12,871 bases of DNA, from the NCBI GenBank assembly GCA_934661105.1, contig CAKUIV010000053.1:1-12871 (forward strand), in the 5' to 3' direction. Positions 1 to 6,583 of the stretch are shown here, piece by piece. The stretch comes from an uncultured Ellagibacter sp. (lineage in GTDB: Bacteria; Actinomycetota; Coriobacteriia; Coriobacteriales; Eggerthellaceae). The notes beneath the pieces are model-generated. The model was not told the DNA's origin and did not search any database. It worked only from the letters and a program-made list of their open reading frames with translations. A program made the translations under genes and the position numbers. Position 1 is the stretch's first letter. Every line of letters starts with the position of its first letter.

Positions 1-938
1 CGAAGCCTATAGCGCTTCCCCATCACGTCTTTACCTCGATAGCGCATCCGCTTCCCCAGCTTTCTCCCGATGATTCCAGCCGTCTCATCGAAACGGGCAG
101 CATTCATCAGCTGGTCGGCGCTCACCGTTACAACCTCTATCCCCTTATGGAGAAGAACGTTCCTTCGAGCCGCGTCGGCCGCGAGCTTCTCCGGGCTCGA
201 ATGAAACTGCTTGCTGTCGTACTCGACGGCAAGCTTCGCTTCAGGCCAATACATGTCAGGCTTGAAATAGGACTTTCCGGTTAAACCCCAGCCCACGCGC
301 CCGATGTCGATACGGTCGTTAAGCCTTGGCAGGGAGAATCCGTATCCTCCGAATTCGCTGGGAAAGCAAAGCAGGATGGCCAAAGCAGATTCCGCAGGAG
401 AAGCCGACCCCGAAAGAACGTAGCGCGCAGCGCGTCTCAGCAAGACCGACCCGCCCACAGCATTGAGCGGTTTCGGGAGCGCGCGCAACGCTTCGGGCGA
501 AACGAGCGGCTGCGCCTTGGCGAAGCGACCCTCTGGGCAAAGGCGATACGACCCGCAGAGTTCGAACGCCGCCTTCGCGATTCGAGGAAGCGAAGCATCG
601 TCGGCTAGCTGGATCAGACTCAATCGAGGAGACGCGACGTACACGCCATGAACCGCCTCGTACAGCTCCTCGCGAGGAATCGCCGACGAGCAGGCATGCC
701 ATACGACCGGCTGGCTCCTCAGCCTCATGGATGGATCGGGAACCATAAGGTGAAGGGGCTCGGACAGACTCGCGAACCCGCGCTGCGGCAGCTCGGCAAG
801 CTCGATCGAACAGGGGCGATACTCTCTTCGCCCCTTCGCGGTGAGAAATCCCGTCGGGGCATTGCGACGCAAATCGATCGGCCCGTCGTGATGGCGCCAG
901 TATTCAAAAGCCGATATGCCCGCAAGAACCAGTCCCAT
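1..938 (-). CDS. DUF559-like endonuclease-fold protein, 3' end outside window
   Basis: An open frame on the minus strand runs from an ATG at 936-938 to the window edge without a stop, giving at least 312 residues. The N-terminal two thirds is a variable region beginning MGLVLAGHIAFEYWR; I do not recognise a domain there. The C-terminal part resembles the DUF559 / very-short-patch-repair-like PD-(D/E)XK nuclease fold: a KPDMYWPEAKLAVEYDSKQF stretch at 201-263 supplies the Asp, the later Glu-Tyr-Asp and the Lys expected of such a site. It is followed by R-R-N-V-L and then I-E-V-V-T-V-S-A-D-Q-L, like the last strand of this fold. Proteins of this layout are common as stand-alone genes in Eggerthellaceae, as I remember it. 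The start is uncertain: no good ribosome site precedes 938 and the frame stays open upstream to beyond 1050. Whether it cuts DNA is not known. Confidence 0.72.
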   Translation of the reverse strand, partial: MGLVLAGISAFEYWRHHDGPIDLRRNAPTGFLTAKGRREYRPCSIELAELPQRGFASLSEPLHLMVPDPSMRLRSQPVVWHACSSAIPREELYEAVHGVYVASPRLSLIQLADDASLPRIAKAAFELCGSYRLCPEGRFAKAQPLVSPEALRALPKPLNAVGGSVLLRRAARYVLSGSASPAESALAILLCFPSEFGGYGFSLPRLNDRIDIGRVGWGLTGKSYFKPDMYWPEAKLAVEYDSKQFHSSPEKLAADAARRNVLLHKGIEVVTVSADQLMNAARFDETAGIIGRKLGKRMRYRGKDVMGKRYRL

Positions 939-1227
939 GGGGAAAAGGATAGGGGTAAGCCTTGACCGGGCTCTGCCGAGAAAAACGGGCACGGACTCGA
1001 TGAGGCAACTGGGAGAACAGGGTTTTCTCCTCGGGGATCGCAGCCTCTTCCTTTCCCGCTCGCTTTCGAGCCTCTCTCGCACCGCGAAAAGCCAACGCGA
1101 TTCCAACGCAGGACAAACGCGACCCGGTATACGGCGGCAAAGCTCGGTCTTTCGCCAAGAGGAAGGGGGCGAGCGAGTCCGAATGGGAGCGCGCGAGATG
1201 GCGGCGTTCCTTTCGGAAAGCGACTGC
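939..1227. other. Intergenic region between the endonuclease-like gene and pdxR
   Basis: This stretch of about 290 bases shows no convincing gene on either strand. A small inverted repeat at 1012-1030 (GGAGAA / TTCTCC, 7-base loop) could form a weak hairpin downstream of pdxR on the minus strand, but it has no T-tract. The frame of the endonuclease-like gene is open through part of the region, so its true start might lie here. Confidence 0.4.
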
Positions 1228-2868
1228 CTATGCCTTTGCCGCAGCTCGCTCGAAGTTCACGACATAGCAGCCCGAAGAGACGGGGGCGAGCTGCGCATCA
1301 CAGGCTTCCACGAGCGCCCGAAGAGCGTCCTCGTCGGCTTCGGACCAGCATGAGACGCCTTTCCCTTCGCGCGCGCAAGCCTTCGTTCTCACCGAAAAGT
1401 GGAACCCGCCGTCAAGCCCGATAAGCTCGAGGCGATTGCCCATCTCGCTTGCCTCGAGCGCTGCGACCACCGCATCCTGTGCGCGCTTGGCGCGAACCCG
1501 CAGGCGATTCACGTGTCGTTCGTAATGCCCCTGCTCAATGAAGCGCGCGAGGGCGAGCTGCTCGAGAGGGCTTACCGTGTTCGAGTAGAAGCCAAGCGTG
1601 CGCTCGAACCGCGCCTGCAAAGCCTCGGGCAGAACCATATAGGCGATGCGGAACGCGGCGCCGAGGCTTTTGGCGAACGAGTTCAGGTAGATCACGCGAC
1701 CCGCCGGATCGATGCTCGCGAGCGGGGGAATGGGCCTGCCGGACATGCGGAATTCGGCGTCGTAGTCGTCCTCGATGACGAAGCGCCCCCGGAGAGGCGC
1801 GGGGTCCGCCCCCGAACCGCTAAACGCGGCGCGGACCCCGCCGCACCTCGACCCGCCCGTGCTCCCTGAATCCCGCCCGCCTTTCGTGTCGTGCGGCTCT
1901 TTCGCGCAGGTCGCATCGCTTTCACCCTCGCGCGACCAGTTGAGCAGGCTGCGACGACACGCCGCCGACATGACCGCTCCCGTCGGGAACTGATGAGCTG
2001 GCATGGCGTGCGCAACCTGCGCCCCGCTTGCGGCGAGCGCCGCGACGTCGAGGCCGGACGGCGTGACGGGAACCGTGCAGACCGATGCTCCCTGGGCGCG
2101 ATACATCTCGATGAGCAGGGAATATCCGGGGTCCTCGACCGCATAAAGCCTGTCGCGGCCGAGCAGCTGGACAAGCAGCTGATAGAGCGTTTGCGATCCC
2201 GCGGCGACGATGATGCGGCTCGCCGGGGCCTCCATCCCGCGGAAATCGCGCAGATACCCCGCTATCGCCTGGCGCAAGCGCAACGACCCGGCGGCGCTCG
2301 CGGCTTCGGCGAGAGAGGGGGAAGTCTCCTCGGAGAGCGTTTGGCGCATCACTTTCGCCCAGGTCGCATAAGGGAAAAGCGACGTTGCGGCAGAACCGGA
2401 GAACGCGAAGGGCGAGCCCTCGCCGCGCGCGAGCGGAGGCGAGGCGCCCAGTGATCCGGACCCGTAGGCCGCGTCGTCGCTCACAGATTCCACCCCCTGC
2501 GAGCCGCGTGCCACGACGGGCGGCTCGCCAGGGAACCGACCAGGGCCGGTTTCCTGGTCGCTCGAGCGCGGATACGCGCCGTCGAAAGCGCGCCGACCGG
2601 CATCTTCCACCGCGCGCACGGCGGGGGCGAGCTCGCACGCGAAATACCCCCGGCGCTCTTCGGCACGCACGTACCCCTCGGCGACGAGCTGGGTGTACGC
2701 CGCTTCGACGGTGATCACGCCCACGCCCAGGTGCCTCGCGAACGCGCGCTTCGACGGGAGTTTCTCACCTGCGGCGATGACGCCATGCGCGATGTCGTGG
2801 CGTATGCACTTATAAAGGTAGTCGTACAGAGCGGCGTCACCGCGTTGAGACACGTCGTAGAAGAGCAT
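1228..2868 (-). CDS. pdxR: MocR/PdxR-type PLP-dependent transcriptional regulator
   Basis: This is a GntR-family winged helix-turn-helix (about residues 12-76) fused to a fold-type I aminotransferase-like domain (about 150-540), the MocR architecture. The aminotransferase half shows PAHQFPTG at 290-297, the EDDYD motif at 366-370, and the PLP-binding lysine K400 in NSFAKSLGAAFRIAYMVLP. Family members bind PLP as an effector and do not catalyse transamination. The gene is divergent from pdxST, which strongly suggests that it controls PLP synthesis in response to PLP, like PdxR of Corynebacterium. At 546 residues it is longer than usual (about 450-500). The excess is a Gly/Ser-rich linker (about 85-150) and a low-complexity insert of about 50 residues (312-362) just before EDDYD. 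The start is supported by GGGAGG (2877-2882) 8 bases upstream. The name rests on domain layout and neighbourhood. Confidence 0.9.
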   Translation of the reverse strand: MLFYDVSQRGDAALYDYLYKCIRHDIAHGVIAAGEKLPSKRAFARHLGVGVITVEAAYTQLVAEGYVRAEERRGYFACELAPAVRAVEDAGRRAFDGAYPRSSDQETGPGRFPGEPPVVARGSQGVESVSDDAAYGSGSLGASPPLARGEGSPFAFSGSAATSLFPYATWAKVMRQTLSEETSPSLAEAASAAGSLRLRQAIAGYLRDFRGMEAPASRIIVAAGSQTLYQLLVQLLGRDRLYAVEDPGYSLLIEMYRAQGASVCTVPVTPSGLDVAALAASGAQVAHAMPAHQFPTGAVMSAACRRSLLNWSREGESDATCAKEPHDTKGGRDSGSTGGSRCGGVRAAFSGSGADPAPLRGRFVIEDDYDAEFRMSGRPIPPLASIDPAGRVIYLNSFAKSLGAAFRIAYMVLPEALQARFERTLGFYSNTVSPLEQLALARFIEQGHYERHVNRLRVRAKRAQDAVVAALEASEMGNRLELIGLDGGFHFSVRTKACAREGKGVSCWSEADEDALRALVEACDAQLAPVSSGCYVVNFERAAAKA

Positions 2869-2897
2869 CGTACTCGCCTCCCGTTTCGATATGCTCG

Positions 2898-2937
2898 AAC
2901 TGGTCCTATTATTTTCTCTTATTTTGGCACTATTACT
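2898..2937. promoter_or_regulatory. Candidate PdxR operator: two direct repeats
   Basis: Two direct repeats lie in the pdxR-pdxS spacer: CTGGTCCTATTATT at 2900-2913 and TTGGCACTATTACT at 2924-2937. They agree at 10 of 14 positions, share TGG and an exact CTATTA core, and are offset by 24 bases. MocR regulators commonly bind direct repeats, and TGG..CTA resembles the site I recall for Corynebacterium PdxR. The second repeat overlaps the probable -35 of pdxS, which suits an activator contacting RNA polymerase. Binding is inferred. Confidence 0.55.
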
Positions 2938-2950
2938 AAGATCATATAAG
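2924..2950 (+). promoter_or_regulatory. Probable pdxST promoter
   Basis: TTGGCA (2924-2929) and TATAAG (2945-2950) form a plausible -35/-10 pair with a short 15-base spacer. TTTTGG (2922-2927) would give 17 bases. A poor spacer or -35 overlapping a regulator repeat is typical of an activated promoter. The pdxS ribosome site AAGGAG is at 2983-2988. Confidence 0.4.
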
Positions 2951-2994
2951 GAATAGCCTTCTCATTCACAGATATCCGATAGAAGGAGTAGGAA

Positions 2995-3885
2995 ATGCCT
3001 GAACCGCAGACCGCGCAAGAGCGCGTCGCTCTTAACCGCCAGCTCGCCCAGATGCTCAAGGGCGGCGTCATCATGGACGTCACCACACCCGAGCAGGCGC
3101 ACATCGCAGAGGAAGCCGGCGCCTGCGCCGTCATGGCACTCGAGCGCATTCCCGCCGACATCCGCGCGGCGGGCGGCGTGTCGCGCATGAGCGACCCGAA
3201 GATGATCAAGGGGATCCAGGAGGCCGTGAGCATCCCCGTCATGGCGAAGTGCCGCATCGGGCATTTCGTCGAGGCGCAGGTGTTGCAGGCCATCGACATC
3301 GATTACATCGACGAATCGGAAGTGCTCTCCCCCGCCGACGACACGTACCACATCGACAAGACCCAGTTCAACGTGCCGTTCGTATGCGGCGCACGCGACT
3401 TGGGCGAGGCGCTTCGCCGCATCGCCGAAGGCGCCACGATGATCCGCACAAAGGGCGAACCGGGCACGGGCGACGTGGTACAGGCCGTGCGCCATATGCG
3501 CATGATGAACTCCGAGATCCGCCGCATCCAGAACCTGCGCGACGACGAGCTCTTCGAGGCCGCCAAGCAGCTGCAGGTGCCCGTCGACCTCGTGAAGTAC
3601 GTGCACGAGAACGGCAAGCTGCCCGTCGTGAACTTCGCCGCCGGCGGTGTGGCCACCCCCGCCGACGCGGCGCTCATGATGCAGCTCGGCGCGGAAGGCG
3701 TGTTCGTGGGATCGGGCATCTTCAAGTCCGGCAACCCGGCCAAGCGCGCGCAAGCCATCGTGAAGGCGGTTGCGAACTTCACCGACGCGAAACTCATCGC
3801 CGAGCTTTCGGAGGACTTGGGCGAGGCCATGGTCGGCATCAACGAGCAGGAAATCGCCCTGCTCATGGCGGAACGCGGCAAATAA
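2995..3885 (+). CDS. pdxS: Pyridoxal 5'-phosphate synthase, PdxS (synthase) subunit
   Basis: PdxS condenses ribose 5-phosphate, glyceraldehyde 3-phosphate and ammonia to PLP. It works in a dodecameric complex with PdxT, which supplies the ammonia (DXP-independent route, cytoplasm). The 296-residue length is standard and the whole (beta-alpha)8 barrel is present. Asp28 (IMDVT), Lys85 (PVMAK) and Lys153 (IRTKGEPGTGD) correspond to the conserved catalytic Asp and the two Schiff-base lysines of the family. IPADIRAAGGV, DESEVL, FVCGARDLGEALRRI and the phosphate-binding GVFVGSGIF are all intact. Cys86 after the first lysine replaces the Ala found in Bacillus-type proteins. The start ATG follows AAGGAG by 6 bases. 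The stop overlaps the pdxT start (TAATG), so the two are translationally coupled. Regulation is probably by the divergent pdxR product. Confidence 0.97.
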   Translation: MPEPQTAQERVALNRQLAQMLKGGVIMDVTTPEQAHIAEEAGACAVMALERIPADIRAAGGVSRMSDPKMIKGIQEAVSIPVMAKCRIGHFVEAQVLQAIDIDYIDESEVLSPADDTYHIDKTQFNVPFVCGARDLGEALRRIAEGATMIRTKGEPGTGDVVQAVRHMRMMNSEIRRIQNLRDDELFEAAKQLQVPVDLVKYVHENGKLPVVNFAAGGVATPADAALMMQLGAEGVFVGSGIFKSGNPAKRAQAIVKAVANFTDAKLIAELSEDLGEAMVGINEQEIALLMAERGK

Positions 3886-4505
3886 TGGGAAGGAAAGTCG
3901 CGGTTCTCGCCGTTCAGGGGGCGTTCATCGAACACGAGCGAGCGCTCCGCAAGCTCGGCTGCGAGTGCGTCGAGCTGCGCCAAGGCCCCGACGTGTTCCA
4001 GCCCTTCGACGCACTCGTGCTGCCGGGCGGCGAATCGACCGTGCAGGCGAAGCTTCTGCGCGAACTCGGTATGCTCGATGAGCTGCGCCGCCGCATCGAG
4101 GACGGGATGCCCGTCATGGGAACGTGCGCGGGGCTCATCCTTCTTGCGGAAACGGTGGAGGAAGGCGTGCCCGCTGCCGGCGATCCCACGGCCCCGGTCG
4201 GCGTGGGCGCATGCGCGTCGGGAGCCATCGGCACGCTGCCCGTCACCGTGCGCCGCAACGCCTATGGGCGCCAGCTGGGCAGCTTCCACACGAGCGCGCC
4301 GTTCCAAGGCGTCGAAGGAGACGTCCCCATGACGTTCATCCGCGCGCCCTTCATCGCCGAGGTTCGCGATGGGGCGCAGGTGCTTGCAACGGTCGACGGC
4401 CGCATCGTCGCCGTGCGCAAGAACAATCAGTTCGGCATGGCATTCCATCCCGAACTCGACGACGACCTGCGTATTCACGAGCTGTTCGCAAGCACGATCG
4501 GGTAA
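3885..4505 (+). CDS. pdxT: Pyridoxal 5'-phosphate synthase, PdxT glutaminase subunit
   Basis: This class I glutamine amidotransferase hydrolyses glutamine and channels ammonia to PdxS. It is 206 residues long, slightly more than the usual 190-200. The catalytic triad is visible: Cys81 in MGTCAGLILL, His188 and Glu190 in AFHPE. The oxyanion-hole loop LPGGES (46-51) and the family signature VRRNAYGRQLGSF (122-134) are present. The few extra residues sit between the nucleophile helix and that signature (about 93-117, Gly/Ala/Pro-rich). The ATG at 3885-3887 shares one base with the pdxS stop. The frame is open further upstream inside pdxS, but MGRKVAVLAVQGAF matches the known N-terminus of the family, so I use this start. 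A hairpin follows at 4596-4625. Confidence 0.97.
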   Translation: MGRKVAVLAVQGAFIEHERALRKLGCECVELRQGPDVFQPFDALVLPGGESTVQAKLLRELGMLDELRRRIEDGMPVMGTCAGLILLAETVEEGVPAAGDPTAPVGVGACASGAIGTLPVTVRRNAYGRQLGSFHTSAPFQGVEGDVPMTFIRAPFIAEVRDGAQVLATVDGRIVAVRKNNQFGMAFHPELDDDLRIHELFASTIG

Positions 4506-4595
4506 TCGCGCAACTCCGACGGGGACCGAGCGTTCCTTATCGGATCCAGGTGGCAAACGCCGACGCCGTCCGCTCGGCAACGGCCCCTGAACGCA

Positions 4596-4625
4596 GAAGG
4601 GCCCGCTCAGATGAGCAGGCCCTTC
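4596..4625. terminator. Hairpin terminator between convergent pdxT and ferredoxin gene
   Basis: GAAGGGCC-c-GCTC-agat-GAGC-a-GGCCCTTC folds into a 12-bp stem with one C/A mismatch and a 4-base loop. It lies 90 bases past the pdxT stop and 31 bases past the ferredoxin stop, so it can serve both converging units. The T-rich tail is weak on both strands (GTCTTCG on plus). Confidence 0.7.
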
Positions 4626-4656
4626 GTCTTCGTAGATAAAACGTCGAATGCGTTCG

Positions 4657-4845
4657 CTATTCCTCGACGACCTCGGGGATAGCGCCCATCGGGCATTCCT
4701 CGACGCAGTCGCCGCAGGCGACGCAGTTGTCGTCGTTCACGGACGTGGCGACGCCGTTAACAACCTCGAGAACCTCTTGGGGGCACGCGTCAACGCAGAT
4801 GCCGCAGCCGATGCACTCGTCGGCGTCGATAACGGGATGAGACAT
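4657..4845 (-). CDS. Small 2[4Fe-4S] ferredoxin
   Basis: This is a 62-residue clostridial-type ferredoxin, a cytoplasmic low-potential electron carrier. Two cluster motifs are intact: CIGCGICVDACP near residues 11-22 and CVACGDCVEECP near residues 41-52. Each gives the CxxCxxCxxxCP pattern in which three cysteines bind one cluster and the fourth binds the other. The acidic composition and the C-terminal GAIPEVVEE are typical. The ATG is preceded by AAGGAG (4852-4857) at 6 bases. It is transcribed alone toward pdxT. It could serve the hydrogenase implied by hypE or other anaerobic oxidoreductases; the sequence does not show which. Confidence 0.95.
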   Translation of the reverse strand: MSHPVIDADECIGCGICVDACPQEVLEVVNGVATSVNDDNCVACGDCVEECPMGAIPEVVEE

Positions 4846-4943
4846 GTCAAACTCCTTCTCGTCTGAAAGCTAAGTCAGGTTTCTTAGAATTCCGGAGCCC
4901 CTCTCGCGGCCGCACCGCCTACGCTCCGAAACGTCTGCTCTGC

Positions 4944-4971
4944 AAGATACCATTGCGGAGGGCAAACGCAA
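4944..4971 (-). promoter_or_regulatory. Possible promoter of the ferredoxin gene
   Basis: On the minus strand TTGCGT (4966-4971) and TATCTT (4944-4949) are separated by 16 bases. This places a transcription start about 90 bases before the ferredoxin ATG. The pattern is reasonable but not strong. Confidence 0.35.
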
Positions 4972-5051
4972 GGGGAAAAGGCCGTTTTTCAGGGTACGGC
5001 GTAAATTGATACCGTTACGTAACCGCTGGCACCGCAATCGAAAGACGGAAA

Positions 5052-5103
5052 CGACAGCGGGGTTGGAAGCCTCTTTTCGAAGAAGTTTCCAACCCCGCTG
5101 TCG
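5052..5103. repeat. Perfect 17-bp inverted repeat, hairpin downstream of hypE
   Basis: CGACAGCGGGGTTGGAA (5052-5068) and its exact complement (5087-5103) enclose 18 bases, which themselves contain a TTCGAA-centred partial palindrome. It lies 50 bases past the hypE stop. On the minus strand it is followed by TTTCCGTCTTTC, so it may act as the hypE terminator. The arm length and perfection exceed what termination needs, so a REP-like repeat is an alternative. Confidence 0.6.
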
Positions 5104-5153
5104 TATGACCTGGACTGACGGGAACCAAGCCGCCGATGCGATTCGAGTCCGAT

Positions 5154-6176
5154 CTAGCAGATTCGCGGGAGCTGTTCGCCGACGAGCATGTCGAGGATGC
5201 GCTTGCCGCCGAACGCGGTGCGCAGGAACACCTTCGGCCCGCGCTCGGGCTGCATCTCCCCCACCTCTCCGACGATGGCCGCGTCGGCGCCGTACTTGTT
5301 CGCGCGCATGGCGGCCAAAGCGGCGTCGGCCTCATCAGCTGGGACGACGCACACCATCTTGCCTTCGTTGGCAACCTGAAGCACATCGTACCCGAGCATT
5401 TCGCATGCCCCGCGAACGGCGTCTTTCACCGGAACCGCGTCTTCGTCGACCGTGATGTCGACCTGAGCCTGGGATGCGAACTCGTTGAGCGTCGACGCGA
5501 GCCCGCCGCGCGTGGGATCGCGAAAGCAGCGCGTGTTCGGCGCGGCTTCGAGCACGCCGGCAATAAGATGGTTGAGCGGCGCGGCGTCGCTTTCCAGGTT
5601 CGCGGAGAAGTTCAGTCCTTCACGGCAGCTCATGATGGTGATGCCGTGATCGCCCAAGGTACCGCTCACGAGTACCTTGTCGCCCGGTCGGCATTGTTCG
5701 CCGCCGAGGTTCACGCCCTCGGGAATAGCGCCCACGCCCGCGGTGTTGATGAACGCGCCGTCGCCGTGACCACGGTTCACGACCTTGGTGTCGCCGGTGA
5801 CCACGCGGACCCCCGCTTCGCGCGCGGTTTCGGCCATCGTGGCGCAGATGCGCTTCAAGTCATCCATGGGATAGCCCTCTTCAAGAATGAAACCGCAGCT
5901 CAGATACAAGGGACGAGCACCGGAGGTGGCCACGTCGTTCACCGTGCCGCACACGGCCAAACGCCCGATGTTGCCACCCGGGAAGAAATGAGGCGTCACG
6001 ACGAAGCTGTCGGTGGAAAACGCCAGGCGCTCGCCGGGGGCCGGCGCGGGGAGCGTCGCCGCATCGTTGCCCTGAAGAAGCTCGTCGCTGCCGTAGGCTT
6101 CATAGAACACCTCGTCGATGATCCGCTTCATCATCGAACCGCCGCTGCCGTGACCGAGCATCACCTTGTCGTCCAT
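5154..6176 (-). CDS. hypE: Hydrogenase maturation protein HypE (carbamoyl dehydratase)
   Basis: HypE receives a carbamoyl group from HypF on its C-terminal cysteine and dehydrates it with ATP to a thiocyanate. That becomes the CN ligand of the [NiFe]-hydrogenase active site, delivered through HypCD. The 340-residue protein ends in LPRIC, the diagnostic PRIC tail with the acceptor cysteine as the last residue. The N-terminal AIR-synthase-like ATP domain shows LGHGSGG (7-13), GNDAA (36-40), FSTDSFVVTPHFFPGGNIG (53-71) and VNDVATSGA. VVTGDTKVV and DPTRGGLAS are also intact. I chose the ATG at 6174-6176 because GGGAGGA (6182-6188) is 5 bases upstream and MDDKVMLGHGSGG is the family N-terminus; a longer frame to 6356 reads as low-complexity noise. 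No other hyp gene is in the window, so partners must lie elsewhere. Confidence 0.95.
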   Translation of the reverse strand: MDDKVMLGHGSGGSMMKRIIDEVFYEAYGSDELLQGNDAATLPAPAPGERLAFSTDSFVVTPHFFPGGNIGRLAVCGTVNDVATSGARPLYLSCGFILEEGYPMDDLKRICATMAETAREAGVRVVTGDTKVVNRGHGDGAFINTAGVGAIPEGVNLGGEQCRPGDKVLVSGTLGDHGITIMSCREGLNFSANLESDAAPLNHLIAGVLEAAPNTRCFRDPTRGGLASTLNEFASQAQVDITVDEDAVPVKDAVRGACEMLGYDVLQVANEGKMVCVVPADEADAALAAMRANKYGADAAIVGEVGEMQPERGPKVFLRTAFGGKRILDMLVGEQLPRIC

Positions 6177-6227
6177 GGAAGTCCTCCCTATCCCGCAGCC
6201 TGCGGCGCGCCTCGCGCCCAGGCGATC

Positions 6228-6261
6228 GTTTTCCCTGCCCATGATACTCCAGAGGGAAAAC
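6228..6261. promoter_or_regulatory. Inverted repeat around a possible hypE -10 (candidate operator)
   Basis: GTTTTCCCT (6228-6236) and AGGGAAAAC (6253-6261) are perfect 9-bp arms around a 16-base spacer. The spacer contains TATCAT on the minus strand (6241-6246), a plausible -10 for hypE about 65 bases before the ATG. A dimeric regulator at such arms would straddle the promoter. No clear -35 is seen. Confidence 0.4.
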
Positions 6262-6366
6262 CTCGCACGACCCGCACGCCAAGCGGCAGACGAACAGCAG
6301 ATACGCACCGGAAGAAAGAGCGGAAGACGGGGCAGGAGAAAAGGCGGTAAACGCACAGAACCCTCG

Positions 6367-6525
6367 TTTCTGCCAACAAAGTTGAATTTAGGGTCGGGAG
6401 GAATTTCTCAGGTTGAAATCCATCGCTTATTTCACCCCATTTTTTATGAAAATGGGGTGAAATAAGCCTCGAAACGATAACCATACTTCGCCCTGCGACC
6501 CTAAATTCGGCATTGTTGGCAGAAA
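6367..6525. repeat. 159-bp non-coding element with 30-bp terminal inverted repeats and a central hairpin
   Basis: The outer arms at 6367-6396 and 6496-6525 are complementary at 26 of 30 positions; the four mismatches are clustered (AGTT against TGCC). Each begins TTTCTGCCAACAA and ends GAATTTAGGGTCG. In the middle, 6425-6443 and 6449-6467 form a perfect 19-bp stem (GCTTATTTCACCCCATTTT) with a TTATG loop. The element is more AT-rich than its surroundings and contains no credible gene. It lies between the arsM terminator and the hypE leader. It could be a MITE-like mobile repeat, a structured RNA or a processing site. I see no clear target-site duplication. Confidence 0.7.
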
Positions 6526-6544
6526 AGGGCCCGAAGGCCCTTTT
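6523..6544 (-). terminator. arsM rho-independent terminator
   Basis: On the minus strand AAAAGGGCC-TTCG-GGCCCTTTT forms a 9-bp stem with a TTCG tetraloop and a T-run that continues as CTTTTCTG. It lies 40 bases past the arsM stop. Because the stem starts with A's, it could also work in the other direction. Confidence 0.85.
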
Positions 6545-6583
6545 CTTGTTCGCATACGCAAGAGCGCTTAGCTGCGAGGCGCT

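Larger units (their letters stand above)
4846..5153. other. Spacer between ferredoxin and hypE
   Basis: This stretch of about 310 bases has no gene I can support. It holds the likely ferredoxin promoter (4944-4971), a 10-bp perfect palindrome GTTACGTAAC (5014-5023) and the long hairpin at 5052-5103. Confidence 0.5.

Noticed and set aside
3249..3884. Upstream extension of the pdxT frame inside pdxS
   Set aside because: Overlaps pdxS in another frame and is Arg/His-rich; the family N-terminus begins at 3885.
2995..4505. Functional link between PdxST and the NMT1-like importer through thiamine precursors
   Set aside because: The units are 3.5 kb apart with separate promoters and terminators, and no thi gene or TPP riboswitch is seen.
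2962..4580. Long open frames on the minus strand (263 and 425 codons) opposite pdxS and pdxT
   Set aside because: They mirror the codon pattern of pdxST, show His/Arg/Ala-rich low-complexity sequence and have no recognisable domain; pdxS and pdxT are unambiguous.
5014..5023. Palindrome GTTACGTAAC as an operator
   Set aside because: Only 10 bases, with no promoter elements placed convincingly around it; may be chance.
5130..5152. GATTCGAGTCC resembling a tRNA T-arm
   Set aside because: Position 53 is A and cannot pair, and no acceptor, D-arm or anticodon arm can be built around it.
5136..6350. 404-codon open frame on the plus strand
   Set aside because: It is antisense to hypE, a complete family member ending in PRIC; the translated frame has no domain and results from high GC at third positions.
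6177..6356. Longer start for hypE
   Set aside because: The added 60 residues are Arg/Ala/Pro-rich with no family similarity, and a good ribosome site sits just before 6176.
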